Below are positions 1-6,581 of a DNA stretch of 12,005 bases, piece by piece. A program made the translations under genes and the position numbers. How positions within the stretch are numbered: the stretch's first letter is position 1; each line of letters starts with the position of its first letter. Origin of the DNA: Thiotrichaceae bacterium UBA7359 (lineage in GTDB: Bacteria; Pseudomonadota; Gammaproteobacteria; Eutrophobiales; Eutrophobiaceae); assembly GCA_905182825.1 (NCBI GenBank), contig CAJJDJ010000062.1, positions 1-12,005 on the forward strand. The letters are read 5' to 3'. The notes beneath the pieces are model-generated. The model did not search any database. It was not told the origin of the DNA and saw nothing but the letters and a program-made list of their open reading frames with translations.

Positions 1-1655
1 TCAGCTTCGTTTGCACCCTGTCTGGATAGATCAGCTAGGCCTTTTTCGCTTAATTCAGTGACGATGTCATTAAATCGAGGATAATTATCAAATACTTTTC
101 GGTTATTTGAATCATAAAGCACCATAAAAAGTGAGGCTTCATGTATATGCATCTGATGCATATTACCCGCACCAACCGCAGAGAATACAGAACTCATTGG
201 GGTGGCTAGTATCTTATTAATGTTCAAACGACTCGCGATACCACAACAATGCAAAGGTCCATTACCGCCATAGGCCAGCATGGTAAATTCTTCAGGGTCA
301 TAGCCTCTGGCTCGTAATTCTGTATTTACCCCGTTCGCCATATTGGCATCGACTTTTTCTTTTATCATCATGGCGGCTTCTACCACTTCGATATCAAGAT
401 CATCACAAAGAGTTTCTTCAATCGCAAAGTTAGAACGCTTAGGGTTTAATGGAATATCACCACCTGCATAATTTTCTGCATCTAAATAACCTAAGACCAG
501 ATCGGCATCGGTTACCGTTGGGCTCATGCCGCCACGGTCATAACAAGCTGGTCCAGGGTCAGAACCCGCGCTCTTTGGCCCCACAGCAACGGTGTCATAC
601 ATGCGGTCGTAAGACGCGATAGATCCACCCCCAGCACCCAAAGTAACCAAGTGAACCATCGGTACAGAAACCATCCAACGATCAATTACTGGGTTGAAGT
701 CATAATGTTTAATTCCTCCCTCAACGACGATACCAATATCATAACTGGTACCGCCCATATCGGTAGCAACAACGCTACCCAGATCAGCCTCTTTAGCTAA
801 ATGTTCAGAAGCGCTGATCCCTGAAACAGGCCCAGAATGAATTGTTTGTAATGCATCTGTAGAATTTAACTGTGCCATACCGCCTGAATTATGAATAACC
901 AACATGGGTTTCTCATAAGCATGTGCGCGCAAGTTCTGTTCCAACTGCGTCATCGCGTGATACATCGTTGAATGTAAATAACCATCAACAACTGCTGAAG
1001 AGGCGCGAACATATTCACCTTTACGCCCCGCAACACGATGAGAAAGAATCACAGGAATAGCGCCTAGTAGATGTGAAGGATATTCCTCGAGAATTATCTC
1101 TTCTACACGCTTTTCATTCATTGGGTTCACCACTGAATTCACGAAACATATAACGATGACTTGGGCGCCGTTATTGAATAAGGTTCTAATCTTGAGTCGA
1201 ACATCATCTTCGTTCAATGGCATAACAACTTTGCCTTCAAAATCTAAACGTTCACGTACTCCTTCTATCATATTAGGTAATACCAATGGTTCTGGTCGTC
1301 TAGCATCAGGTAAATTTGCCTTACCTAACTTATCCAAACCTTCACCATAACCACGCGCACGGCTGAGAGGCACCGTGGCTTCAAAACCTGCCGTAACCAA
1401 CATACCCATGCGTGGACCATTATGTTCAATCAAGGCATTCGTGCCTAAAGTCGTTGCATATCGAACTGAGTCAACCTCAGTGAGGATTTCTTCCATCGTA
1501 AGATTCAATTCACTATAAGCTTTTTCTACAGCTTCATTAAATCCTAGTGCTAAGTTTTGGTGCGTCGTTAATGCTTTGGTCTCGATGTACTTATTATCCC
1601 AAACCAAAAAGCAATCGGTAAAAGTGCCGCCGATATCTACTGATATTCGTTTCAT
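1..1655 (-). CDS. HyuA-like subunit of an ATP-dependent ketone carboxylase (ApcC-like), 3' end beyond the window
   Basis: This is an open frame of 551 codons from ATG at 1655-1653 to the left edge without a stop, so the C-terminal part is missing. It belongs to the hydantoinase A/oxoprolinase ATPase family. The N-terminal phosphate loop reads DIGGTFTD (residues 7-14), the second phosphate loop TDMGGTSYDIG (298-308), then GAGGGSIA (340-347), VGPKSAGSDPGPACYDRGG (358-376) and AYGGNGPLHCCGIASRL (461-477). In acetone and acetophenone carboxylases such subunits hydrolyse ATP to phosphorylate the enol form of the ketone and/or bicarbonate. AGGA lies 9 nt before the ATG, which supports this start. 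The gene follows the small zinc-type subunit by 59 nt on the same strand, so it is probably in the same operon. The place in the order (large-small-large) and the expected size suggest the ApcC position. Hydantoinase or 5-oxoprolinase activity is possible but does not explain the small partner. The family call is firm; the subunit assignment is inference. Confidence 0.85.
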   Translation of the reverse strand, partial: MKRISVDIGGTFTDCFLVWDNKYIETKALTTHQNLALGFNEAVEKAYSELNLTMEEILTEVDSVRYATTLGTNALIEHNGPRMGMLVTAGFEATVPLSRARGYGEGLDKLGKANLPDARRPEPLVLPNMIEGVRERLDFEGKVVMPLNEDDVRLKIRTLFNNGAQVIVICFVNSVVNPMNEKRVEEIILEEYPSHLLGAIPVILSHRVAGRKGEYVRASSAVVDGYLHSTMYHAMTQLEQNLRAHAYEKPMLVIHNSGGMAQLNSTDALQTIHSGPVSGISASEHLAKEADLGSVVATDMGGTSYDIGIVVEGGIKHYDFNPVIDRWMVSVPMVHLVTLGAGGGSIASYDRMYDTVAVGPKSAGSDPGPACYDRGGMSPTVTDADLVLGYLDAENYAGGDIPLNPKRSNFAIEETLCDDLDIEVVEAAMMIKEKVDANMANGVNTELRARGYDPEEFTMLAYGGNGPLHCCGIASRLNINKILATPMSSVFSAVGAGNMHQMHIHEASLFMVLYDSNNRKVFDNYPRFNDIVTELSEKGLADLSRQGANEA

Positions 1656-1714
1656 AATCTACTTTCCTATAACTATGTAGTAGTTTAATTTATTGTTTGT
1701 AGTGATTTTCTAAA

Positions 1715-2122
1715 CTAGTGGCGATGTCTAGTACGTTCGACCTCACCTAAGACATCAGGCCCTTTTGTCGCCTCTGTAATTTCTTCACGATGACTCCACT
1801 GTTCTTTAAGTGCATCGATATCAACTTCCATATCATAGAGCGGTTCATGATTCGGCATGGTATTTTCAACTTCGACCTGCGTACCACAACTTGGACAGTA
1901 AAATTCAAGAATATTGACCCAATCTTTATCAGGGCAAAATGTAAATTTATATTTCTCTGGATCGATAATGTGTGGATGGATATCTGCTGGGTCGCGATTA
2001 TAAACCAACAAGCCTTCTTTATAGTTGCCGCGTGCCGAATTAATCACATGATCACAAACACGACACTCCCAATTTTCTGTATCCAAATCAATACGTAGAT
2101 ATTCGGTCATTAAAACTTTCAT
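1715..2122 (-). CDS. small zinc-binding subunit, acetone carboxylase gamma/ApcB-like
   Basis: A 135-residue protein, soluble by composition. It has two cysteine pairs, CRVC (20-23) and CPSC (76-79), plus a lone C63, a layout that suits one structural zinc site. The small gamma subunits of acetone carboxylase (AcxC) and the 15-kDa ApcB of acetophenone carboxylase are of this type and sit in the core complex with the HyuA- and HyuB-like subunits. The ATG at 2122 shares one base with the TAA stop of the upstream gene (TAATG), and an AAGGGGG Shine-Dalgarno-like run lies inside the end of that gene, so translational coupling is likely. A second in-frame ATG (residue 5) is possible but has no better ribosome site. 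The C-terminus is polar and charged. The family assignment rests on the cysteine layout, the length and the position between two HyuA-like genes. Confidence 0.8.
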   Translation of the reverse strand: MKVLMTEYLRIDLDTENWECRVCDHVINSARGNYKEGLLVYNRDPADIHPHIIDPEKYKFTFCPDKDWVNILEFYCPSCGTQVEVENTMPNHEPLYDMEVDIDALKEQWSHREEITEATKGPDVLGEVERTRHRH

Positions 2123-4059
2123 TATTTAGCCCCCTTAGTCAGACAGATATCACCTGCCTCTGTCACAACAAAATCCCAACCTTCACGTACAAGGCATGTA
2201 AAGTAATCTTCTTCGATAACGGCTGGGCCAGCAGCATACGCTCCGGGCTTCATATCATTCACGCTATAAACTGAAACGTCACGACTCTTTAGGTCACTAC
2301 CAACAACCGTTCGTGAACCTGATGCAGCAGCAACCTCGCCTTTTTTAATTTTGACTTGTTTATCATCTTCAGTTTTTAGGGCTTTAGTTGCGATCAATTC
2401 GAGCGTGACTGATTCCGCTTTTTCTAATGCCTTAGGCAGCGCAATCTTGCCATTTAATTCATGAGTAGTTTCTTTAGAAGCTGATTCGCTAACCAATTGT
2501 GCACTGATATCGAACTCGTCTTTAGCAAATCCTTCCGCAAACATATCACGTTCAGCGCGATCCATAAGGTCTGCATACGCTGCTTTGAGTGAAGCTTGAT
2601 TATTCGTAGACAACACAACGGCATAGCTCTGGCCAATATCACAAGAGCCTATACCGAAGGCACTAAACACAGCTGCGGTCTTCGGCACATAAACTGTATT
2701 GATACCAGCTAGTTCCGCGATACCACATGCATTCATTGGACCAGCACCACCGAAGGCGAGTAGCACGGTATCTTTTGCAACATCACCAAAGCCTTTCATA
2801 CCATCAGCAATCTTTTGTTCATAAGCATTACTAAGCTTATGCAGTGCTTCATCAACAGAAATGCCTAATGGAGATGCAACATTTTCATCGATAGCTGCAC
2901 GTCCACGATCACTATCGAGCTTCAAACCACCTCCAAAATAAGTAGATGGATCGAGTAAACCTAAGAGTAGATTTACATCTGTAATTGTTGAACTCTTTCC
3001 ACCGCGACCAAAACTGGCTGGTCCAGGGACTGCGCCAACACTCTCAGGTCCTACCTGAATAGCGCTATCCTTGACCGATAAAATTGAACTGCCGCCAACA
3101 CCTTCACTATTTATTTCACACAATCCAAAAGAGATAGGCACTCCCTCCACTTTACCGCGTCGTTGTTCGTTTAATTTCAGATCAACCAAATGACCAATAT
3201 CTGTTGTCGTACCACCGACATCCATGGTCATAACATCTGAGAGATTGTATTGCTTGCTGAATGTTTTGACGCCTTCCATACCACCGCGCGGACCAGAACT
3301 ATAGGTTTTGAGTGCAATCGTTTTTGCAACACGCGATGCATTGCCGTCGTTACGAAAGATGAGTAAAGGATTTTTTGTACGATATTCACGTAATCGATTT
3401 TCAGCATTATACAGGAAGCTTTCCATAGCAGGATGCAAGAATGAATTAGTCAATGCCGTCCAACCGCGTCGATCAACCAATACATCATCAACTAACTCGC
3501 TGGCAAACAGTATCGGTACAGCACCTAGTAAGTGACGCGGATAAATATCGAATGCTATCCTCTTGAATTGAGCCTCGGAAGTGGCCGCATTATCAACATC
3601 AAAACAAACTACGAGCCTATTAGCACCCATTCCTGTAAGTCTTGTAATCACCGTAGCATTATCAGCTGCCTTTGATTCATCACCTAAATCAGCAAGGTCA
3701 ACCTCACTTATTCGATCTCCGACTAAAAAGTCGAATAAATCTTCATCTTGTTCCCGCATCTTTTTAGCTAAGCCCGCATTATCCTTGTTTATTATCAAGC
3801 CCAGTTTTGGTCCCTTACGCTCAACAATAGCATTAGTTCCCTGAGTAGTTGAATAACGAATGTGCTCAACTTCCATCAAAAGTTTTGCGACATCTTCTTC
3901 GCCATAAATCACATTTGAAATCGATTTTAAACCATCAAAAAAACATTTACTTAAGTCATACGGCGTCGTGAGTGTTTTGGTCTTATAGACGTTCTTATCT
4001 TTCAGTACACATATATCAGTCAACGTTCCACCATTGTCGATATTTACTAGCATTCCCAT
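2122..4059 (-). CDS. HyuA-like subunit of an ATP-dependent ketone carboxylase (ApcA-like)
   Basis: A complete 645-residue member of the hydantoinase A/oxoprolinase family, about the size of the 70-kDa alpha subunit of acetophenone carboxylase. Visible motifs are the first phosphate loop DNGGTLTD (8-15), TTQGTNA (71-77), the second phosphate loop MDVGGTTTDIG (279-289), VGPESVGAVPGPASFGRGG (336-354), AFGGAGPMNACGIAEL (435-450) and the C-terminal GPAVIEEDYF (611-620). Both phosphate loops look intact, so ATP binding is expected. By family analogy the subunit activates a substrate by phosphorylation for carboxylation by bicarbonate; it needs a HyuB-like partner, which is not in this window. The ATG at 4059 is preceded by AAGGA at 8 nt; a second ATG (residue 3) follows closely. 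It is the first gene of the three-gene run and overlaps the next gene by one base. The other HyuA-like protein in the window is clearly homologous but divergent, so this is not a recent duplication. Confidence 0.87.
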   Translation of the reverse strand: MGMLVNIDNGGTLTDICVLKDKNVYKTKTLTTPYDLSKCFFDGLKSISNVIYGEEDVAKLLMEVEHIRYSTTQGTNAIVERKGPKLGLIINKDNAGLAKKMREQDEDLFDFLVGDRISEVDLADLGDESKAADNATVITRLTGMGANRLVVCFDVDNAATSEAQFKRIAFDIYPRHLLGAVPILFASELVDDVLVDRRGWTALTNSFLHPAMESFLYNAENRLREYRTKNPLLIFRNDGNASRVAKTIALKTYSSGPRGGMEGVKTFSKQYNLSDVMTMDVGGTTTDIGHLVDLKLNEQRRGKVEGVPISFGLCEINSEGVGGSSILSVKDSAIQVGPESVGAVPGPASFGRGGKSSTITDVNLLLGLLDPSTYFGGGLKLDSDRGRAAIDENVASPLGISVDEALHKLSNAYEQKIADGMKGFGDVAKDTVLLAFGGAGPMNACGIAELAGINTVYVPKTAAVFSAFGIGSCDIGQSYAVVLSTNNQASLKAAYADLMDRAERDMFAEGFAKDEFDISAQLVSESASKETTHELNGKIALPKALEKAESVTLELIATKALKTEDDKQVKIKKGEVAAASGSRTVVGSDLKSRDVSVYSVNDMKPGAYAAGPAVIEEDYFTCLVREGWDFVVTEAGDICLTKGAK

Positions 4060-4089
4060 AATAATTTTCCTTGGTTTCGCATTGTTGAA

Positions 4090-4120
4090 ATTATATTAAC
4101 TCTTAAAAGGTTGTTGACAA
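4090..4120 (-). promoter_or_regulatory. candidate promoter for the carboxylase-like operon
   Basis: On the minus strand TTGTCA (4120-4115; 5/6 to the -35 consensus) is followed after 19 bp by a perfect TATAAT (4095-4090), about 30 nt before the ATG at 4059. The spacer is 2 bp longer than ideal, so an activator may be needed. No sigma-54-type GG/GC element was noticed in a reading by eye. Confidence 0.35.
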
Positions 4121-4268
4121 TTCTTCTGTATATATTCGGTATTCTACAATTATCATGAATCTTATCATCAATAGCCATTATTTTGATATATACACACTCT
4201 AGGACATACGATAACAATCTGTTTTAAATTGAAACTAGATATAACTTATTTAAAATATAAATCAAGCC

Positions 4269-5282
4269 TCACACATCCTTTACACGAACCATTAACTTAC
4301 CAGTATTCGTGCCGGTATAGAGTTTTTTAACTGTTTCAACCGCATTCTCAAGTCCATCGACGACATCTTGTTGCACTTTGATTTTGCCTTCAGCCATCCA
4401 TTGAGTGATTGCCGTTATTGCTTCAGGATAACGATCCATATAGTCCAGTATGATAAAACCCTCAACCTTAAGTCGATTCATCAGAATCATTGGATAATTT
4501 TTTGGTCCTGGGACTTCTTTGCTGGAATTGTAATGTGCGATCAACCCGCACACTGATATGCGTCCGAACATATTCATATGTTTGAGACAAGTGTCTAAGA
4601 TCTCTCCACCCACATTTTCAAAATAGACATCAATGCCATTAGGACAAGTGCGTTCTAACGCTTTTGATAAATCTTCTGTCTTATAGTTGATGGCTTCATC
4701 AAAGCCGAGCTCTTCAGTTATCCATTTACATTTTTCATCTGTACCAGTGAGTCCAACTACATGACAGCCTTTGATTTTAGCAATCTGCCCGACGATCGAC
4801 CCTACTGAACCAGCAGCAGTTGAAATAACAACAGTTTCTCCTGATTTCGGTTTCGTAATTTCTAGCAAACCAAAATAAGCCGTTGGCGCAGCGATAGCGA
4901 AAGTACCAAAAGCATCAATAACTGGAACAGGCCCTGTATCACCTAATAAACTAACAGTCTCAGTAGTGCCAATTTGATAATCTGCCCAAGTACCAAGACC
5001 GCTAACTATGTCACCTTTTTTAAATGCTGAGTTTTTACTTTGTATCACAGTTCCACAAACGACACCACGCATCGGGGCATTAATATCAACTGGAGGCATG
5101 TATTGCTCAACGTCACTCATCCACATCCGATTAGTCGCATCCAGCGACAAATAATTAAGACGAAACAGACATTCTTCGTCTGCTGGTTCAGGCATAGGCT
5201 CTTCTTCATAAGTTAAATCACCCTCACATATATCACCAACAGGTCGTTTACGTAATCTCCAAACGTGATTGACTTCAGACAT
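4269..5282 (-). CDS. NADP-dependent medium-chain oxidoreductase of the CurA/PTGR (leukotriene B4 dehydrogenase-like) family
   Basis: A full-length 337-residue zinc-independent medium-chain dehydrogenase/reductase. An N-terminal GroES-like domain (about 1-130) is followed by a Rossmann domain with the glycine motif AAGSVGSIVGQIAK (156-169), the family hallmark DVYFENVGG (218-226), the LIAHYN segment (247-252, compare ISQYN in relatives) and a GKLMVRV ending. The cysteine/histidine zinc ligands of alcohol dehydrogenases are absent. Relatives reduce the C=C bond of alpha,beta-unsaturated ketones or aldehydes with NADPH (curcumin reductase, prostaglandin reductase); the exact substrate here is unknown. 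The ATG at 5282 has AGGGA about 10 nt upstream. It lies 104 bp after the DUF3237 gene and 209 bp before the HyuA-like gene on the same strand. It could therefore be co-transcribed with the first and co-regulated with the second, supplying or removing a saturated ketone. This pathway link is inference. Confidence 0.85.
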   Translation of the reverse strand: MSEVNHVWRLRKRPVGDICEGDLTYEEEPMPEPADEECLFRLNYLSLDATNRMWMSDVEQYMPPVDINAPMRGVVCGTVIQSKNSAFKKGDIVSGLGTWADYQIGTTETVSLLGDTGPVPVIDAFGTFAIAAPTAYFGLLEITKPKSGETVVISTAAGSVGSIVGQIAKIKGCHVVGLTGTDEKCKWITEELGFDEAINYKTEDLSKALERTCPNGIDVYFENVGGEILDTCLKHMNMFGRISVCGLIAHYNSSKEVPGPKNYPMILMNRLKVEGFIILDYMDRYPEAITAITQWMAEGKIKVQQDVVDGLENAVETVKKLYTGTNTGKLMVRVKDV

Positions 5283-5386
5283 GAACTTTTTTCCCTTGAT
5301 TTAGCAAAATTAATATTAGAACAATTACATTATTTTTCTATAGTTTGAGCTTTTTTAAAATACTTGACAATCAGTTTCCATACCAA

Positions 5387-5845
5387 TCAATCATTTACCA
5401 ACTGAAATACTTCATACTCCACTTTACCCGGCACCAAACGACCTTGTGCCACACAGAAAATGTTGTTTACCCAATCATATCTTTCATCCCCTGTTTGCAT
5501 ACGTGGATTAATAAAGAAATTTTGTTCCCCAAAATTAGTCTCACCTTCTCCTGCAAGTACCCCCATTATTTCAGAGGTCAGTTCTATTACTCCAGAATAT
5601 TGAACATAAATATTTGCACCATCGTCTGTTTCAAAACTTGCTCTTACATCTAAATGGCCATAGCCTTTGTCGTCAATTGTCATCCAGTCTGCACAACCCG
5701 CATCACGAATCTTTCCGTTGAGTTTTTCACCCTTAAATTCACCGCCATGCACTTCAAAAGTCATTCGTTTACCAAATGGTCCATTACCAACATCAAGTGT
5801 GGCACCTAAGTTTGCATAGTAAGTGAACAGTGATTCTAGTTTCAT
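5387..5845 (-). CDS. DUF3237/UPF0311 family protein
   Basis: A 152-residue protein that matches the DUF3237 pattern along its whole length: LFTYYANLG near the N-terminus, GPFGKR (22-27), GGEFKGEKLNGKI (34-46), ADW (52-54), LDVRASFETDDGANIYVQYSG (65-85), TGDERYDWVNN (118-128), VAQGR (132-136) and VEYEVFQL (142-149). The family is a small beta-barrel of unsettled function. It has no signal peptide or membrane segment, so it is probably cytoplasmic. The ATG at 5845 is preceded by AGAGGA at a good distance, which fixes the start. It is the first gene of the minus-strand block that continues into the oxidoreductase and the carboxylase-like subunits, which suggests a role in the same catabolic route. 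No catalytic residues can be assigned from the sequence alone. Confidence 0.85.
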   Translation of the reverse strand: MKLESLFTYYANLGATLDVGNGPFGKRMTFEVHGGEFKGEKLNGKIRDAGCADWMTIDDKGYGHLDVRASFETDDGANIYVQYSGVIELTSEIMGVLAGEGETNFGEQNFFINPRMQTGDERYDWVNNIFCVAQGRLVPGKVEYEVFQLVND

Positions 5846-5905
5846 TGGATATCCTCTTTATAGTTATTGATAATACATATACAGATACAGATATGCAGTA
5901 TGAGT

Positions 5906-5934
5906 ATTATAGTATGTTTCTGAGGGTTTGCTAA
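5906..5934 (-). promoter_or_regulatory. candidate promoter of the DUF3237 gene
   Basis: On the minus strand TTAGCA (5934-5929; 4/6 to TTGACA) is followed after exactly 17 bp by a perfect TATAAT (5911-5906). The start codon lies about 60 nt downstream, leaving a short leader with the AGAGGA ribosome site. A second TATAAT copy at 5951-5946 lacks a convincing -35. Confidence 0.45.
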
Positions 5935-5956
5935 GCTCATTATTTATTATACATTT

Positions 5957-5966
5957 CGAGCGCTCG
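5957..5966. repeat. 10-bp perfect palindrome CGAGCGCTCG
   Basis: A self-complementary GC-rich decamer in otherwise very AT-rich DNA. It is centred about 30 bp upstream of the candidate -35 of the DUF3237 gene, where an activator could bind. It may also be chance; no second copy was noticed in the window. Confidence 0.35.
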
Positions 5967-6144
5967 CTCTTAATTTAACGCTATAGTAATTCTGCGAATT
6001 TAATTTGTCTGGCAATATTTGTTGGTGGCATAAAAGATATGAGAAATCATGATAATTTTTATTAATTTAGCAATTGATTAATGTCCATAAGTAATATGGT
6101 ATGATGGCTCATGAATAGGAATAACATTTCTTGAGTTATAACAG

Positions 6145-6285
6145 ATGAATTATGATAAATATATAGTGCAATTTCCTTATAGAGGCAAAGAGATCTATAC
6201 GAAATTATATGAACGCCATGCAGATATAATTAAAACTAAAAAACAAGCTTTTGCTGTCAATAATTTAGAAATGTTAATGTCATAG
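6145..6285 (+). CDS. doubtful small ORF or gene remnant, 46 codons
   Basis: ATG at 6145 opens a 46-residue frame beginning MNYDKYIVQFPYRGKEIY and ending in TAG at 6285. The translation is mixed charged/aromatic and not low-complexity, which is why it is listed. No clear Shine-Dalgarno sequence precedes the ATG. An extended -10-like TGGTATGAT lies about 40 nt upstream (6097-6105), and a terminator-like hairpin lies downstream at 6404-6430. I do not recognise the protein. It could be a real small protein, the remains of a decayed gene, or chance in AT-rich DNA. Confidence 0.25.
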   Translation: MNYDKYIVQFPYRGKEIYTKLYERHADIIKTKKQAFAVNNLEMLMS

Positions 6286-6352
6286 TTAACAGTAAGATCC
6301 TTACTATTACACTTAAATTTATTCCATGAAAAAACTATTTCAGACAACTAAC

Positions 6353-6373
6353 ACATTAGTTTTTCACTAATGT
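6353..6373. repeat. hairpin with a perfect 8-bp stem
   Basis: The arms ACATTAGT (6353-6360) and ACTAATGT (6366-6373) are exactly complementary around a 5-nt loop. There is no T-run on either side, so it is not an intrinsic terminator by itself. Confidence 0.4.
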
Positions 6374-6403
6374 TCAAACGCAACCCTAAATCATACAGAT
6401 ATC

Positions 6404-6430
6404 AAACGGTCGATTCATTTTCGAGCGTTT
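6404..6430 (+). terminator. weak terminator-like hairpin in the intergenic gap
   Basis: The arms at 6404-6413 and 6421-6430 pair over 9 of 10 positions (one G-G mismatch) around a 7-nt loop. The stem ends in TTT and is followed by TATTTAAAAA. The T-tract is short and broken. It could end a short plus-strand transcript from the 6100 region or form part of the isocitrate dehydrogenase leader. Confidence 0.3.
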
Positions 6431-6495
6431 TATTTAAAAAAATATAAATTACCTAGCTGTGTAAATTCCATAGTATTCAGACAGATAAAGATAGT

Positions 6496-6524
6496 AATAC
6501 AGTAATTGAAATTACTGGCATAAT
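6496..6524 (+). promoter_or_regulatory. candidate icd promoter with an operator-like inverted repeat in the spacer
   Basis: CAGTAATTGAAATTACTG (6500-6517) consists of two perfect 8-bp arms around GA. A further direct copy of the half-site AGTAAT lies at 6493-6498. CATAAT at 6519-6524 is a 5/6 match to the -10 box; at 17 bp spacing the -35 would be the poor AATACA at 6496-6501. The repeat would then fill the spacer, a usual place for a repressor. The palindrome is certain; the promoter and regulator are inference. Confidence 0.4.
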
Positions 6525-6581
6525 GGTTGCTGTCACTGTGCCGATTAAAAAGAAATAATACTTAAGCATCATAAGGGAGAA

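Larger units (their letters stand above)
5846..6581. other. 736-bp divergent intergenic region with structured elements and no large gene
   Basis: The gap separates the minus-strand carboxylase block from the plus-strand isocitrate dehydrogenase. It is strongly AT-rich and contains the leftward promoter and palindrome near 5906-5966. It also contains an extended -10-like TGGTATGAT at 6097-6105, a doubtful 46-codon ORF (6145-6285), two hairpins (6353-6373 and 6404-6430) and an inverted repeat in front of the isocitrate dehydrogenase (6500-6517). No tRNA, IS end or known riboswitch was recognised. Confidence 0.7.

Noticed and set aside
1156..1350. Plus-strand ORF of 64 codons
   Set aside because: It lies entirely inside the minus-strand HyuA-like gene and shows no family motif; the same applies to the plus-strand ORFs at 1790-2098, 3308-3535 and 3581-3844 within the carboxylase genes.
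2122..4059. 5-oxoprolinase or hydantoinase as the function of the HyuA-like genes
   Set aside because: Those systems lack the small double-CxxC subunit and normally use one HyuA-like part, so they explain the gene order less well; not fully excluded without the left flank.
4114..4119. Perfect TTGACA on the plus strand as a promoter
   Set aside because: No -10 box lies at 16-18 bp and no plus-strand gene follows; on the other strand the same site fits the operon promoter better.
5345..5653. Plus-strand ORF of 102 codons
   Set aside because: Mostly antisense to the well-supported DUF3237 gene, with no ribosome site or recognisable motif.
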